A DNA stretch of 60,034 bases from assembly GCA_017507525.1 (NCBI GenBank), contig JAFWAT010000048.1:1-60034 (forward strand). Reading direction: 5' to 3'. Made by a program: the position numbers and the translations under genes. This DNA is from Clostridia bacterium (GTDB lineage: Bacteria; Bacillota; Clostridia; UBA1381; UBA9506). Positions 37,278-48,613 of this stretch are shown in pieces; within the stretch, counting starts at the first letter, position 1, and every line of letters begins with the position of its first letter. The notes below the pieces were generated by a model. It saw only the letters and a program-made list of their open reading frames with translations. It had not been told where the DNA came from and ran no database searches.

Positions 37278-38150
37278 TTACTCCTCTAATTCCTTTAAAG
37301 TGGATAAATCAATCTCTGTTTCTTGATTTCGTTTTGCATTATCTTTAATAACCGAAAGTTCAGAAACTTTAAATTCGCTGACTGTGTTCTCCGGTCCTGC
37401 CTCCAATCGGATTTGTGCCAAGCCTTTTAGCAGATTGGTGGAAACCACGGTGCCGCGTCCTGCCGGTGTTTGTACAATCGCACCAACGTTGGGCGTTTCT
37501 TTCAAAAGGGCTTCGTAGGCATCCTGCTCATATTTTAAACAACACATCAGTCTTCCACAGGTGCCGGAAATCTTTGTGGGATTTAGGGATAAAGACTGTT
37601 CCTTTGCCATTTTAATGGATACCGGCTCAAAATCACCCAAAAACAGAGAGCAGCATAAGGGTCGTCCACAAATTCCCAGACCGCCACGCATTTTTGCTTC
37701 ATCGCGAACGCCAATTTGTCTCAGTTCAATGCGGGTGCGGAACACAGAGGCCAGGTCTTTTACAAGCTGACGGAAGTCTACACGACCGTCTGCGGTGAAA
37801 TAGAACAGAATCTTACTGCCGTCAAAGGTATATTCAACATCAATCAGATTCATTTCCAGCTTATTGGCTTTGATTTTTGATAAACAAATATCATAAGCTT
37901 CTTTTTCTTTCTTTTCGTTTTCTTTCAAATTTTTTATGTCAGCCTCTGTTGCTTTACGGAGAATTTTTTTAATGGGAATAGAAAAATGACTTTCGTCGAT
38001 TTCTTTTTCTGTCATGGCAACATGACCGAATTCCACCCCGCGGGCGGTTTCTACAATGACACCGTCGCCGGCAGAAAACGTTTGACCGTCCGGGTCAAAA
38101 TAATAAATTTTACCTACAGATTTAAATCGGATACCGATTACCTTAATCAT
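37278..38150 (-). CDS. ricT: RicT (YaaT), PSP1-domain regulator of RNase Y
   Basis: 290 aa. PSP1 domain at about 60-145 and cysteine pairs CGRPLCC and TCGRLMCC, which bind an iron-sulfur cluster in the Bacillus Y-complex. N-terminus IGIRFKSVGKIYYF, DGVIVETARGVEFG. RicT works with RicA/RicF to redirect RNase Y for mRNA processing and supports sporulation and competence. Start at 38150 with GGAGG; overlaps holB by 8 bp. The order darA-holB-ricT is the conserved Firmicutes arrangement. Confidence 0.93.
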   Translation of the reverse strand: MIKVIGIRFKSVGKIYYFDPDGQTFSAGDGVIVETARGVEFGHVAMTEKEIDESHFSIPIKKILRKATEADIKNLKENEKKEKEAYDICLSKIKANKLEMNLIDVEYTFDGSKILFYFTADGRVDFRQLVKDLASVFRTRIELRQIGVRDEAKMRGGLGICGRPLCCSLFLGDFEPVSIKMAKEQSLSLNPTKISGTCGRLMCCLKYEQDAYEALLKETPNVGAIVQTPAGRGTVVSTNLLKGLAQIRLEAGPENTVSEFKVSELSVIKDNAKRNQETEIDLSTLKELEE

Positions 38151-39156
38151 GAATTTCCTCCTGCATCTTTGTCAAAAGTTCAAGCCCGGCTACAGTAAAG
38201 CTGGCGTTTTTTGAAAGCCGTGTGCGAAAGCTTACAACCGCTTCCATCATGCGAACCAAACTGCCGGGTGAATATGCGTTTGCAAAACGCTCTATCGTTG
38301 CCTGGTTATCTGCACAGATCAGCTTGGGATTTTTAGAGATTTTTTGGCGCATGCAATCTCTTAAGAAATTTAACATAAAGTCAATGACGTCGTCAATCCG
38401 TTCCCGGTTTTGGATAAAAAACTGTTGCAACCGGGGGAGTGCCGTGCTGCTGCTAGGGAAGTCTGCAAGCTGCGCCAGCGTTTTCTGGTATAACTGATAG
38501 TATTCCTCATCCTTTAAAATCGTCAGCCCTCTGCCGATAATTCCTTGCGAAAAGGTAGCGGCAAGCTCTTTGCGGCTGTTTTCTGCCTCCTGCTTGCTAA
38601 AGTAGCTCCGGCAAACATCATCTGAAAGAGGTAAAAACTGAAATTTCAGACAGCGGGAAAGCACGGTTTGCAGCAGTTGGTCTGCGCTGGGAGCAAGAAG
38701 TAAGAAAACGGCATAAGCGGGTGGCTCTTCCAAAATCTTCAGAAGAGCATTTTGGGCTTCAACGGTGAGCAGTTCACTGCTTTCGATGATGAAGACTTTT
38801 CGTCCGGCGTGAAAGGGACGGATGTATGCCTCTTTAACAATTTGTTCCCGTACCGGTTCTACGCCGATGCTTTTTTTATCTGTTGGTGCCTGCAGGGTGA
38901 TTAAATCCGGATGGTTACCGGAGGCAAGCAGACGACAAGAAGCACAAGTATGACAGGGTTTTCCGTTATGGGGTGCCTGACATAACAGTGAAGCGGCAAA
39001 AGCCCTGGCAACTGTTTTTTTACCGATGCCCGGACTGCCACAAAATAAATAAGCACTGACAACTCGGTCGCAGCTCACAGCCTGACACAGTTTTTTCTGA
39101 ATCAGGCTGTGACCGACGATTTCTTCATAATCAAACTTTTTCAAAACGCTCAACAT
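38143..39156 (-). CDS. holB: DNA polymerase III delta' subunit
   Basis: 337 aa. Walker A as GSPGIGKKT, a zinc cluster C...C-x2-C-x2-C (CQAPHNGKPCHTCASC), IIESSELLTVEAQNALLKIL and EEPP. It is part of the clamp loader together with DnaX (encoded at 41072-42712). The start overlaps the end of darA by 26 bp and its ribosome site is poor, suggesting translational coupling. Confidence 0.93.
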   Translation of the reverse strand: MLSVLKKFDYEEIVGHSLIQKKLCQAVSCDRVVSAYLFCGSPGIGKKTVARAFAASLLCQAPHNGKPCHTCASCRLLASGNHPDLITLQAPTDKKSIGVEPVREQIVKEAYIRPFHAGRKVFIIESSELLTVEAQNALLKILEEPPAYAVFLLLAPSADQLLQTVLSRCLKFQFLPLSDDVCRSYFSKQEAENSRKELAATFSQGIIGRGLTILKDEEYYQLYQKTLAQLADFPSSSTALPRLQQFFIQNRERIDDVIDFMLNFLRDCMRQKISKNPKLICADNQATIERFANAYSPGSLVRMMEAVVSFRTRLSKNASFTVAGLELLTKMQEEIHD

Positions 39157-39463
39157 CCACTACGAAAATAGTCGCACCGCCGGTTTCGATTTCTTCAGGG
39201 TATGAAGCATAGTTGCCGCCAATAGCACTGATAAACGGTTCCGGCGTGAAGATAATTTGCTTTCTCTTCATGCAGTGCTTTTCAATGATATTTACAACTT
39301 CCTGTACTCTTTCTTCGTCTGTACCTACAAGCAACGTTGTATTACCTGCACGCAGGAAACCGCCGGTAGATGCCATTTTAGTAACAGAAAAACGGGCTTT
39401 ATTCAGTTCACGCATAACGAGGCTACCATCGTCGTTGCTAACGATTGCAAATATAAGTTTCAT
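39131..39463 (-). CDS. darA: Cyclic di-AMP receptor DarA/PstA (YaaQ)
   Basis: 110 aa. It begins MKLIFAIVSNDDGSLVMREL with SVTKMASTGGFLRAGNTTLL and VGTDEERV; the PII-like fold with TGGFLR and GNTTL forms the c-di-AMP pocket. A trimeric cytosolic sensor; its downstream effect is not established. GGAGG start site; first gene of the darA-holB-ricT group. Confidence 0.94.
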   Translation of the reverse strand: MKLIFAIVSNDDGSLVMRELNKARFSVTKMASTGGFLRAGNTTLLVGTDEERVQEVVNIIEKHCMKRKQIIFTPEPFISAIGGNYASYPEEIETGGATIFVVDVERFEKV

Positions 39464-39499
39464 AGTGTACCTCCGTTCTGCTGCAATGCAGCATTAAAT

Positions 39500-40624
39500 T
39501 TATAATGGTTTGCTTTCGCCCGTAAGCTCCAGCATAAATTCACCTAAAGACGCTGCTGCGTTGGGTTTGGCGATATTTTTTATATTTTGTTTCATGGCTT
39601 TTGCTTTATAGTCACAGTGCAAAAGTTGATAAATTGCCTCAGTAATCGGGAACGTAGGGCTCACACACAAGGCAATGCCGTTGTTTAGCATAAACTCTTT
39701 GTTTCTGTCCTCTTGACCTGGAATGGGATCAAGCATGATGATGGGGAGTTCTTTTGCCATTGCCTCAGAGGTGGAAAGACCACCGGGTTTCGTAATGATG
39801 CAGTCGGCTGCATCCATTAACATAGAGACCTCATTGGTATAACCGTAATTGATGATGTTTTTTCGTTTAATCATAGCATCAATTCTGGCTTTCAGCTTTT
39901 TGTTGTTCCCGCAGACGGTGATGAGCTGAAAATCTTCACTCATACGGTCTAAATTGCGGATTGTAGACAAAATATTATGACCGTATCCCATAGAACCCAT
40001 CATTAACAGAATGGTAAACCGGTCTTCCAGCCCCAATTTGCTGCGCGCCTCTTTTTGAGATATTTTATAGGAAAAATGAGGCTGAATGGGAATGCCGAAG
40101 GGCTTGATTTTATTTTCGGGGATGCCTTTCTTAATTGCCTGAAAGGTTAAAAGCTCTGATGCAGTAATATAATAATCCACATCAGCATCCTCCCAGAAGG
40201 GATGTATGGTATAGTCTGTAACGATTGCAATAGTTTTGGCACGGACCGGATATTTTCTGCACAGGTGGGTGATGGCAATGGCCGCAATTACATGGGTTGC
40301 AACAATCACATCCGGATCGTATTGCCGGATATACGCCAAAAGTTTTTTGTGCAAAACAGATTTAATCAATTTACCTACATTGGAATTTTTAGTGTAGTTT
40401 CTTTGGTCTGCCAGATCATAAAAACGACCATAAATATGAGGGGTCATTTTTGTGGACAATAAATATCCTTGTTGCAGAGAGTCAGCAAGGATAGGACTTA
40501 CGTTATCCATAACGTCCAAAAAGCGACATTCAACCTCTTCGTTGCTTTTAAAATATTCAACAACCGCTTTGGCGGTTTGGTGATGTCCCTGACCTGTGGG
40601 GACTGATAAAAAAAGCACTTTCAT
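39500..40624 (-). CDS. Processive diacylglycerol glycosyltransferase/MGDG synthase-like
   Basis: 374 aa from the ATG at 40624 (GGAGG eight bases upstream; a TTG five codons earlier overlaps that site). GT28 architecture: N-terminal VLFLSVPTGQGHHQTAKAVV, the acceptor region VIVATHVIA, and C-terminal LLMMGSMGYGHN and TKPGGLSTSEAMAKELPIIM with the UDP-binding PGQEDRN. Homologues (UgtP/YpfP) glycosylate diacylglycerol for glycolipids and lipoteichoic acid anchors at the inner membrane face. Substrate inferred from family. Confidence 0.9.
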   Translation of the reverse strand: MKVLFLSVPTGQGHHQTAKAVVEYFKSNEEVECRFLDVMDNVSPILADSLQQGYLLSTKMTPHIYGRFYDLADQRNYTKNSNVGKLIKSVLHKKLLAYIRQYDPDVIVATHVIAAIAITHLCRKYPVRAKTIAIVTDYTIHPFWEDADVDYYITASELLTFQAIKKGIPENKIKPFGIPIQPHFSYKISQKEARSKLGLEDRFTILLMMGSMGYGHNILSTIRNLDRMSEDFQLITVCGNNKKLKARIDAMIKRKNIINYGYTNEVSMLMDAADCIITKPGGLSTSEAMAKELPIIMLDPIPGQEDRNKEFMLNNGIALCVSPTFPITEAIYQLLHCDYKAKAMKQNIKNIAKPNAAASLGEFMLELTGESKPL

Positions 40625-40674
40625 GGCTTTTTCCTCCAAATTTTATGCTGTCGCGCATGTAAGGGAGCTGCTAC

Positions 40675-41022
40675 TTAAAATAATCCGGGGATGTTTAAAC
40701 CGCCGGTGAGGCTTGACATGCCTTCTTCCATCATTTCTGAAGCTTTGGCACCGGCTTCATTGACGGCAGCAACAATTAAGTCCTCTAACATTTCAATATC
40801 ATCCGGGTCAACAATTTCCGGTTTTAAGGCAACAGAAACCAGCTCGTGGCTGCCTTTCATGGTAACCGTCACAGCACCGCCGCCGACTGTAGCTTCAACG
40901 GTTTTTTCGCTGATTTCAGCCTGCATCCGTTCCATATCTTCCTGCATTTTCTGAACGCGCTGCATCATTGCAGCTTTATTCTGGTTTACACCGCCGCCGG
41001 TAAATTTATTTCCTTTTGCCAT
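40675..41022 (-). CDS. YbaB/EbfC nucleoid-associated protein
   Basis: 115 aa from the ATG at 41022 (GGAGG eight bases upstream); longer readings overlap the dnaX end. Helical MMQRVQKMQEDMERMQAEI, the GGGAVTVTMKGSHELVSVAL strand and DDIEMLEDLIVAAVNEAGAK are diagnostic. A dimeric DNA-binding protein, usually encoded between dnaX and recR; recR is not adjacent here. Glycine-rich N-terminus (GNKFTGGGV). Confidence 0.93.
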   Translation of the reverse strand: MAKGNKFTGGGVNQNKAAMMQRVQKMQEDMERMQAEISEKTVEATVGGGAVTVTMKGSHELVSVALKPEIVDPDDIEMLEDLIVAAVNEAGAKASEMMEEGMSSLTGGLNIPGLF

Positions 41023-41071
41023 GTTTTGTTCCTCCGTTTTTATTGCATCATTTCTAAGTGCGTTACACGCA

Positions 41072-42712
41072 TCAAATAATTTCAATTTCACTGTGCTGGT
41101 TGCCCAGTTCTAAAAGACGGTCAAAGGCATCGCCTTCGTCGCTTGTGATGCCGGCCTCTTTGTCAGATAGGCACTGCACCTGCAATTCCTTGCCGGTCAC
41201 GGCCTGTATTGCAATTTGAATCAGCTCAATGTTGCCGGCTCTTGCCACAACGGTTTTATTCATCATAGCGTCTTTTGCAAACACTAAGGAAAAACGCTTT
41301 CCCAGCATCATAGGCGTAGCCCTGTTAATGTGAGGCAATACCGGTGCACCGCCGTGGGCACGGATATACTCTTTAATTTCATCAAAGCGATCGATGATAG
41401 AATCGCCCGAGTTTTGAGCTTCATTTTTTGATTCTTCCGGCTTTACCGGTTTTGTTTCTGCCGGTTTTGCAGGCGCTTTTTCTGCCGGAAGAGGTGCTGC
41501 ATCCTCCCAGGGGGGCGTGTCGCCGGCGGCTTCTTCTGCCGGCTTTGCCACCGGCATAATGCCCTTTGCAAGCTTTGATTCCAAATCTGCTACACGGGCG
41601 TGAAGTGCTTCAAAAGAACTGTCATATGACGGACTTGCAAGCTTTACCAGCGTCAGCTCATAAACTGTTCTGCCGTAGCCGGAGGCTTTGGCGCTGACAA
41701 CAGCTTCATTTAGATTTTTTAATGCAAAAATTAACTTTTCGAGACTAAAGGCTTCTGCAAGAGCCTTCATTTTTTCTAAGTGTTCCAACGATGTATTAAT
41801 GATTTTCTCAGGCTCTCGGGTAACCTTTGTCACCAATAAATCTCGCAGAAAGTGGGTGAGGCGGTCTATAAAAACCTCCGGTTCTTTGCCGTTTTCAATA
41901 ACGGAGTCAAATACAGACAGCGCTTCGCCGCCGTCACCATCTGCAATAGCCCGACAAATGTTAAACAAAGCATCATGATCTGCAATGCCCATAATGGACA
42001 GCAAATCATCATAGTCAATTTCCTCATCAGAGTAACCCAAAACCTGCTCTAAAATACTCAGAGAATCACGCATGGAACCATCGCCTAATTCTGCAACCAT
42101 GCGAAGCGCTTCAGGGGTGACCCGTCTAGCCGAGGCAGAAACAATTTTGCTAAGGTGCTTTGTAATATCGCTTTGGGTAATTCGTTTAAAATCAAACCGC
42201 TGACAACGGGACAAAACCGTTGGCGGAATTTTATTGAGCTCTGTGGTAGCTAAAATAAAGAGTACATGGGCAGGCGGCTCTTCCAGGGTTTTTAAAAGTG
42301 CGTTAAAGGCCTGGGTGGTAACCATGTGAACCTCGTCGATGATATAAACCTTCTTTTTTGCACGGGTAGGGAGAAAGGCAACATCATCAATAATTTCACG
42401 AATGTTTTCTACTTTGTTTTTAGAAGCGCCGTCCATTTCCACAACATCTAAAATAGAATCATCCAAAATACCTTTGCAGATTTCGCATTCGTTGCAAGGG
42501 TTTCCGTCCTGCGGGTTTAAACAGTTTACCGCCCGGGCAAGAATTTTCGCTGTTGATGTTTTGCCGGTGCCGCGGGTGCCGCAGAATAAATAGGCGTGCG
42601 CCAGATTCCCTGTTTTAATTTCATTTCTAAGTGTTTTTGTAATGTGTTCCTGACCTGCCACATCGTCAAACACCATGGGACGCCAGGTTCTGTATAATGC
42701 TTGATATGCCAA
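41072..42712 (-). CDS. dnaX: DNA polymerase III gamma/tau subunit
   Basis: 546 aa from a TTG at 42712 (GGAGG seven bases upstream, protein starting AYQALYRTWRP); the longer frame to 42784 runs into the SRP RNA terminator. AAA+ domain: CGTRGTGKTSTAKIL, zinc cluster C...C-x2-C-x2-C, IIDEVHM, ALLKTLEEPP and the sensor region ATTELNKIPPTVLSRCQRFD. Domain III ends near 360, then a Pro/Ala/Lys/Glu-rich tail (about 395-450) and a C-terminal tau-like part. Core clamp-loader ATPase. Confidence 0.95.
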   Translation of the reverse strand: MAYQALYRTWRPMVFDDVAGQEHITKTLRNEIKTGNLAHAYLFCGTRGTGKTSTAKILARAVNCLNPQDGNPCNECEICKGILDDSILDVVEMDGASKNKVENIREIIDDVAFLPTRAKKKVYIIDEVHMVTTQAFNALLKTLEEPPAHVLFILATTELNKIPPTVLSRCQRFDFKRITQSDITKHLSKIVSASARRVTPEALRMVAELGDGSMRDSLSILEQVLGYSDEEIDYDDLLSIMGIADHDALFNICRAIADGDGGEALSVFDSVIENGKEPEVFIDRLTHFLRDLLVTKVTREPEKIINTSLEHLEKMKALAEAFSLEKLIFALKNLNEAVVSAKASGYGRTVYELTLVKLASPSYDSSFEALHARVADLESKLAKGIMPVAKPAEEAAGDTPPWEDAAPLPAEKAPAKPAETKPVKPEESKNEAQNSGDSIIDRFDEIKEYIRAHGGAPVLPHINRATPMMLGKRFSLVFAKDAMMNKTVVARAGNIELIQIAIQAVTGKELQVQCLSDKEAGITSDEGDAFDRLLELGNQHSEIEII

Positions 42713-42743
42713 CCCGGCACCTCCTTTTGTTTCGGTATATACG

Positions 42744-42765
42744 AAAAAAACCGCTCTTTTGGCGG
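42744..42765 (-). terminator. Terminator between the SRP RNA and dnaX
   Basis: Minus-strand CCGC-CAAAAGA-GCGG followed by seven T. It lies 20 nt after the SRP RNA and would separate it from dnaX, though read-through is likely since no other dnaX promoter was noticed. Confidence 0.65.
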
Positions 42766-42785
42766 AATTTAATGGCTGTTTCACA

Positions 42786-42880
42786 CCGGGTGATCCTGCA
42801 TCACATCCAAGATTCTGCTTATCGCTGCTTGGTTCCCCACCTGACGAGGTTCACAGGCTCAGATTGCGCAGGACCCGGCC
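42786..42880 (-). ncRNA. ffs: Bacterial small signal recognition particle RNA
   Basis: Minus strand begins GGCCGGGTCCTGCG and ends GCAGGATCACCCGG, pairing end to end. The centre holds the conserved SRP core GTGAACCTCGTCAGG and the apical GGAACCAAGCAGCGATAAGC (domain IV, asymmetric loop binding Ffh). About 95 nt, the short form. Adjacent to dnaX as in many Firmicutes. The exact 5' end is estimated from the closing stem. Confidence 0.93.
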
Positions 42881-42912
42881 GACAACGCTTTCGCATTGAA
42901 CGCTAAATTATG

Positions 42913-42941
42913 ATATTAAAATTCCACATTTATTGTATCAA
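42913..42941 (-). promoter_or_regulatory. Proximal promoter of the SRP RNA
   Basis: Minus strand TTGATA (42936-42941), 17-bp spacer, TAATAT (42913-42918); the start would fall just before the RNA. Confidence 0.6.
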
Positions 42942-42991
42942 TATGCAATTGTTTGATAAAATAAATGCTTTGTGGCATTAAGACTATGTAC

Positions 42992-43020
42992 ATTATATCA
43001 TATATATAGGGAAGATTCAA
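42992..43020 (-). promoter_or_regulatory. Distal promoter toward the SRP RNA and dnaX
   Basis: Minus strand TTGAAT (43015-43020), 17-bp spacer, perfect TATAAT (42992-42997). About 105 nt upstream of the RNA body. The remaining A/T-rich DNA to 43189 shows no gene and no clear dprA promoter. Confidence 0.72.
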
Positions 43021-43189
43021 CTCTTTTTTAGGGCAAAAAGATGAAAATCAGCATAAAACCATAAAAATACAATCAAACAGTTGTATTTAAAAAGTTTATA
43101 AAAAAAATCTTTACAATTTTTAGAATTTGTAGTAGTGTATTAATCGTAAGTTTTTAAAATGCCATTTAATAAGGAAAGGATGTCGGTTC

Positions 43190-44365
43190 TTGTCAGAATT
43201 GAAATATTGGCTTTGGCTAACCCTTAAAAAAGAGCTGTCTGTCCGGACTGTGACAACGCTTTTAGACCATTTTGGTACACCGGAGAAAGTCTTTTATGCA
43301 GATTCTGATATGCTATTATCTATTTCCGATTTAAAACCGAGGGAGAGAAAGGCGGTTTTAGATAAAGACCTGCAAAAGGTCTATCGGGTCATTGAAATTT
43401 GTAAGAAAAAGAATATTAAAATTCTTACTTTTGACAGCCCCTATTATCCGCAACTTTTAGCTTCCATTTATGATCCGCCATACGTATTATACGCCAGATG
43501 CCGGGAGAGAATAGACTTAAATGACCACGCAACCATTGCAGTTGTGGGCACCAGAAAATCGACGAAATATGGTAATGCCGTTACCAATGTTTTAGCAAAA
43601 GCCTTGGCAGAGGGCGGCATGACAGTTGTCAGCGGTATGGCAGAAGGAATAGATGCCTGCGCTGCCGAGGGAGTTTTATCTGCAGGCGGAAAGACGGTAG
43701 CGGTTTTAGGCTGTGGCGTAGATATCTGCTATCCGCCGGGCAACAAAAAGCTGATGAAGAAAATTATTGACCAAGGCATTGTTCTTTCGGAATTTCCGCC
43801 GGGGACGCCGCCTAAATCTAAGAACTTTCCAATCAGAAACCGGATTATCAGCGGTCTTTCGTTAGGAACTGTTGTAACAGAAGCTCCAAAGCGCAGCGGG
43901 GCACTCATTACCGCACGTCTGGCGGGCGAACAGAACCGTGAGGTGTTTACGGTTCCGGCAGATATTACAAGAAAGAAATCTATGGGCTCCAACGCACTTC
44001 TGCAGGAGGGAGCTAACCCGGTGCTGTGTGCTGAAGATGTTTTGTGTGAATTTCATGAACAGTATGGAGACCTATTGGAAAAACACCGGAGGACGCCATC
44101 GGCAGGATTCACTCAAGAAGAGATGTTTGGTGAGGTAGAAGAAGCACCCATGCCGGTACCCAAAAAGAAAGAACCGCCGGCGCATATTGCCTTGGATGAT
44201 ACAGAGCGGGCGGTGCTGAAGCTTTTATCTGACCAGCCGAAACATATTGATGAATTGGCAGGGCAGGGCATGCCGCTTTCAAAACTTACATCTGCGCTAA
44301 CCATGCTTGAAATGAAAGGTCTTGTCCGGGCACTTCCGGGCAAACAATATATCTTACAACTGTAG
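43190..44365 (+). CDS. dprA: DNA-processing protein DprA
   Basis: 391 aa from a TTG at 43190 (AAAGGATG just upstream; the nearby ATG is in another frame). The Rossmann-like domain holds VVGTRKSTKYGNAV, VVSGMAEGIDACAAEGVLSA, VLGCGVDICYPPGN and FPIRNRIISGLS, the ssDNA/RecA-binding core. The C-terminal winged helix (about 325-391) is the DprA WH domain. It loads RecA onto incoming single strands in transformation. It precedes topA by 18 bp, a common Firmicutes pairing. Confidence 0.95.
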   Translation: MSELKYWLWLTLKKELSVRTVTTLLDHFGTPEKVFYADSDMLLSISDLKPRERKAVLDKDLQKVYRVIEICKKKNIKILTFDSPYYPQLLASIYDPPYVLYARCRERIDLNDHATIAVVGTRKSTKYGNAVTNVLAKALAEGGMTVVSGMAEGIDACAAEGVLSAGGKTVAVLGCGVDICYPPGNKKLMKKIIDQGIVLSEFPPGTPPKSKNFPIRNRIISGLSLGTVVTEAPKRSGALITARLAGEQNREVFTVPADITRKKSMGSNALLQEGANPVLCAEDVLCEFHEQYGDLLEKHRRTPSAGFTQEEMFGEVEEAPMPVPKKKEPPAHIALDDTERAVLKLLSDQPKHIDELAGQGMPLSKLTSALTMLEMKGLVRALPGKQYILQL

Positions 44366-44383
44366 TCAATAAGGAGGAGCAAA

Positions 44384-46462
44384 ATGGCAACCAATCTTGT
44401 CATTGTGGAGTCGCCTGCTAAGGCGAAAACCATTAAGCAGTATCTGGGAAAGTCATACACAGTTATGGCATCCTTCGGTCATGTTCGTGATTTACCCAAA
44501 AGCCAGATGAGCATTGATATTGAAGGAAATTTTGAGCCAAAATACATTACCATTCGTGGCAAGGGTGAGCTTTTGTCGAAACTAAAGAAAGCCGCTAAAG
44601 ATGCTAAAAAAATATATCTTGCAACTGACCCGGACCGTGAGGGTGAAGCCATTAGCTGGCATTTAGCGACGCTATTGGGTATTGATGAAAATGATAAATG
44701 CCGTATTACCTTTAACGAAATTACAAAAACGGCTGTAAAAAATTCGATTACGGAGCCAAGGGTTATTGACCGCGATTTGGTGGATGCCCAGCAGGCGCGC
44801 CGTGTGCTTGACAGAATTGTGGGTTATTCCATCAGCCCAATTTTATGGAAAAAGGTAAAAAAAGGTCTTTCTGCCGGTCGTGTGCAGTCGGTTACCTGCA
44901 AGTTGATTTGTGACCGTGAAAAGGAAATTGAAGCCTTTATTCCCGAGGAATACTGGAATTTAGATGCTTTATTAAGGGAAGAAAAAAGCGGTAAAACCTT
45001 TACGGCAGAATTTTACGGTAAAAACGGAAAGAAGATTAAGCTTTCAAACCAAGCTGCAGTTAATGCTGTTTTAGAGGATTTAAAAGTAGCTGATTTTATT
45101 GTAGATTCTGTGAAAGAGGGACAGAAAAAACGAAATCCGGCACCGCCGTTTATTACCAGTACCCTGCAGCAGGAGGCTTCCCGCAAATTAGGCTTTACCG
45201 TTAAGCGCACCATGATGGCAGCTCAGGGCTTATACGAAGGTGTGGCGGTTCCTGGTCACGGTACTGTGGGTTTAATTACTTACATGAGAACAGATTCCTT
45301 GCGCGTTGCAAATGAAGCACTGCAGGATGCCAGAAGCTACATTGAAAAGCAGTACGGCAAGGAGTTCCTGCCGGCATCTGCCCGGGCTTATAAAACCAAG
45401 AGCACGGCGCAGGATGCCCACGAAGCCATCCGCCCCACTATTTTGGAATTAACGCCGGCTGAGCTTAAGAGCGTTCTTCCGGCAGATTTATATAAGCTTT
45501 ATAAGCTGATTTGGGAACGTTTTGTTGCCTGCCAGATGGAATCTGCGGTGTATAACACCGTGAGTGCGGATATTAAAGCAGGGGACTACCTCTTTAAAGC
45601 AAGCGGTCATCAGATTAAGTTCAAGGGCTTTATGACCTTGTATGTTGAGGGCAGCGACGAGACGGAAGAAGAAAAAAATACAAAATTGCCGTCCCTTTCT
45701 GCCGGTGCTAAGCTGATTCGTGAAAAGCTTGACACGTCGCAGCACTTTACACAGCCGCCAGCGCGGTATACGGAAGCTTCCCTGATTAAAACGCTGGAAG
45801 AAAAGGGTATTGGCAGGCCCAGTACGTATGCGCCGACCATTACCACCATTACCGCCCGTGGCTATGTGAGCCGTGAGAAAAAGATGTTTGTGCCGACAGA
45901 GCTAGGCAAAGTGGTTACAGAAATTATGAGTCAGCATTTTGCAGACATTGTGGATGTGGCGTTTACTGCCAATATGGAAAAAGAGCTTGACTCAATTGAA
46001 GAGGGTTCTGTGGATTGGGTTAAGATTCTCCGTGATTTTTATGGTCCGTTCTCTGAGGAAATAAAAAAAGCGGAAAAGGAAGTAGAGAAAATTAAGGTTG
46101 CCGATGAGGTTTCAGACGTAATTTGTGAAAAATGCGGACGGAACATGGTTTATAAAATGGGTCGGTTCGGTAAGTTTTTGGCTTGCCCCGGCTTCCCTGA
46201 ATGTCGTAATGCCAAACCCATCGTAAAGGAAACCGGCGCCGTTTGCCCTAAATGCGGCAGTAAGATTTTAGAGAAAAAGTCTCAGCGTGGCAAGAAATAC
46301 TTTGGCTGTGAAAAGAACCCCGCCTGTGACTTTATGAGCTGGGATATGCCTCTTAGTAAGGAAAGCTGCCCCAAATGCGGCGGATTGCTTTTGCAGAAAA
46401 ACGGCAGAGCACAGAAAATTGTGTGTTATAACGAAGCGTGTGATTTTGAGAGAAAGTTATAA
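44384..46462 (+). CDS. topA: DNA topoisomerase I
   Basis: 692 aa. Toprim domain with VIVESPAKAKTIKQYLG and DPDREGEAISWHL; active Tyr in LITYMRTDSLRV; three C-terminal zinc ribbons (CEKCG...CPGFPEC, CPKCG...CEKNPAC, CPKCG...CYNEAC). Relaxes negative supercoils by cutting one strand. Strong ribosome site AAGGAGGAGC. Ends at a CTGTAGCAAAA-type terminator. Confidence 0.97.
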   Translation: MATNLVIVESPAKAKTIKQYLGKSYTVMASFGHVRDLPKSQMSIDIEGNFEPKYITIRGKGELLSKLKKAAKDAKKIYLATDPDREGEAISWHLATLLGIDENDKCRITFNEITKTAVKNSITEPRVIDRDLVDAQQARRVLDRIVGYSISPILWKKVKKGLSAGRVQSVTCKLICDREKEIEAFIPEEYWNLDALLREEKSGKTFTAEFYGKNGKKIKLSNQAAVNAVLEDLKVADFIVDSVKEGQKKRNPAPPFITSTLQQEASRKLGFTVKRTMMAAQGLYEGVAVPGHGTVGLITYMRTDSLRVANEALQDARSYIEKQYGKEFLPASARAYKTKSTAQDAHEAIRPTILELTPAELKSVLPADLYKLYKLIWERFVACQMESAVYNTVSADIKAGDYLFKASGHQIKFKGFMTLYVEGSDETEEEKNTKLPSLSAGAKLIREKLDTSQHFTQPPARYTEASLIKTLEEKGIGRPSTYAPTITTITARGYVSREKKMFVPTELGKVVTEIMSQHFADIVDVAFTANMEKELDSIEEGSVDWVKILRDFYGPFSEEIKKAEKEVEKIKVADEVSDVICEKCGRNMVYKMGRFGKFLACPGFPECRNAKPIVKETGAVCPKCGSKILEKKSQRGKKYFGCEKNPACDFMSWDMPLSKESCPKCGGLLLQKNGRAQKIVCYNEACDFERKL

Positions 46463-46469
46463 AAAATCA

Positions 46470-46511
46470 AGGCTGTAGCAAAACGAGGTTGTTTTGCTAC
46501 AGCCTGTTTTT
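46470..46511 (+). terminator. Terminator after topA (CTGTAGCAAAA family)
   Basis: AGGCTGTAGCAAAAC pairs with GTTTTGCTACAGCCT around a 6-nt loop, then GTTTTTAT. Confidence 0.88.
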
Positions 46512-46583
46512 ATGTGCAAAAAAATGCGCCAAAAAGAGACCTTCTTTCAAAAATACCCCTAAAATCTTTTTTAGACAAAAACC

Positions 46584-46612
46584 TTGCTTTTTGTATTGTT
46601 TTGTGCTATAAT
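46584..46612 (+). promoter_or_regulatory. Sigma-A-type promoter of gyrB-gyrA
   Basis: TTGCTT (46584-46589), 17-bp spacer, TATAAT (46607-46612); leader about 48 nt. Confidence 0.78.
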
Positions 46613-46633
46613 ATATAAAAAGGCTATTTTTGA

Positions 46634-48580
<1,947 letters not shown>

Positions 48581-48613
48581 TGATGGTATTACATCTGTTA
48601 AAGGAGCGTCTGT

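Noticed and set aside
42713..42784. Longer DnaX N-terminus
   Set aside because: It would translate through the SRP RNA terminator; the family start AYQALYRTWRP has a good ribosome site at the TTG.
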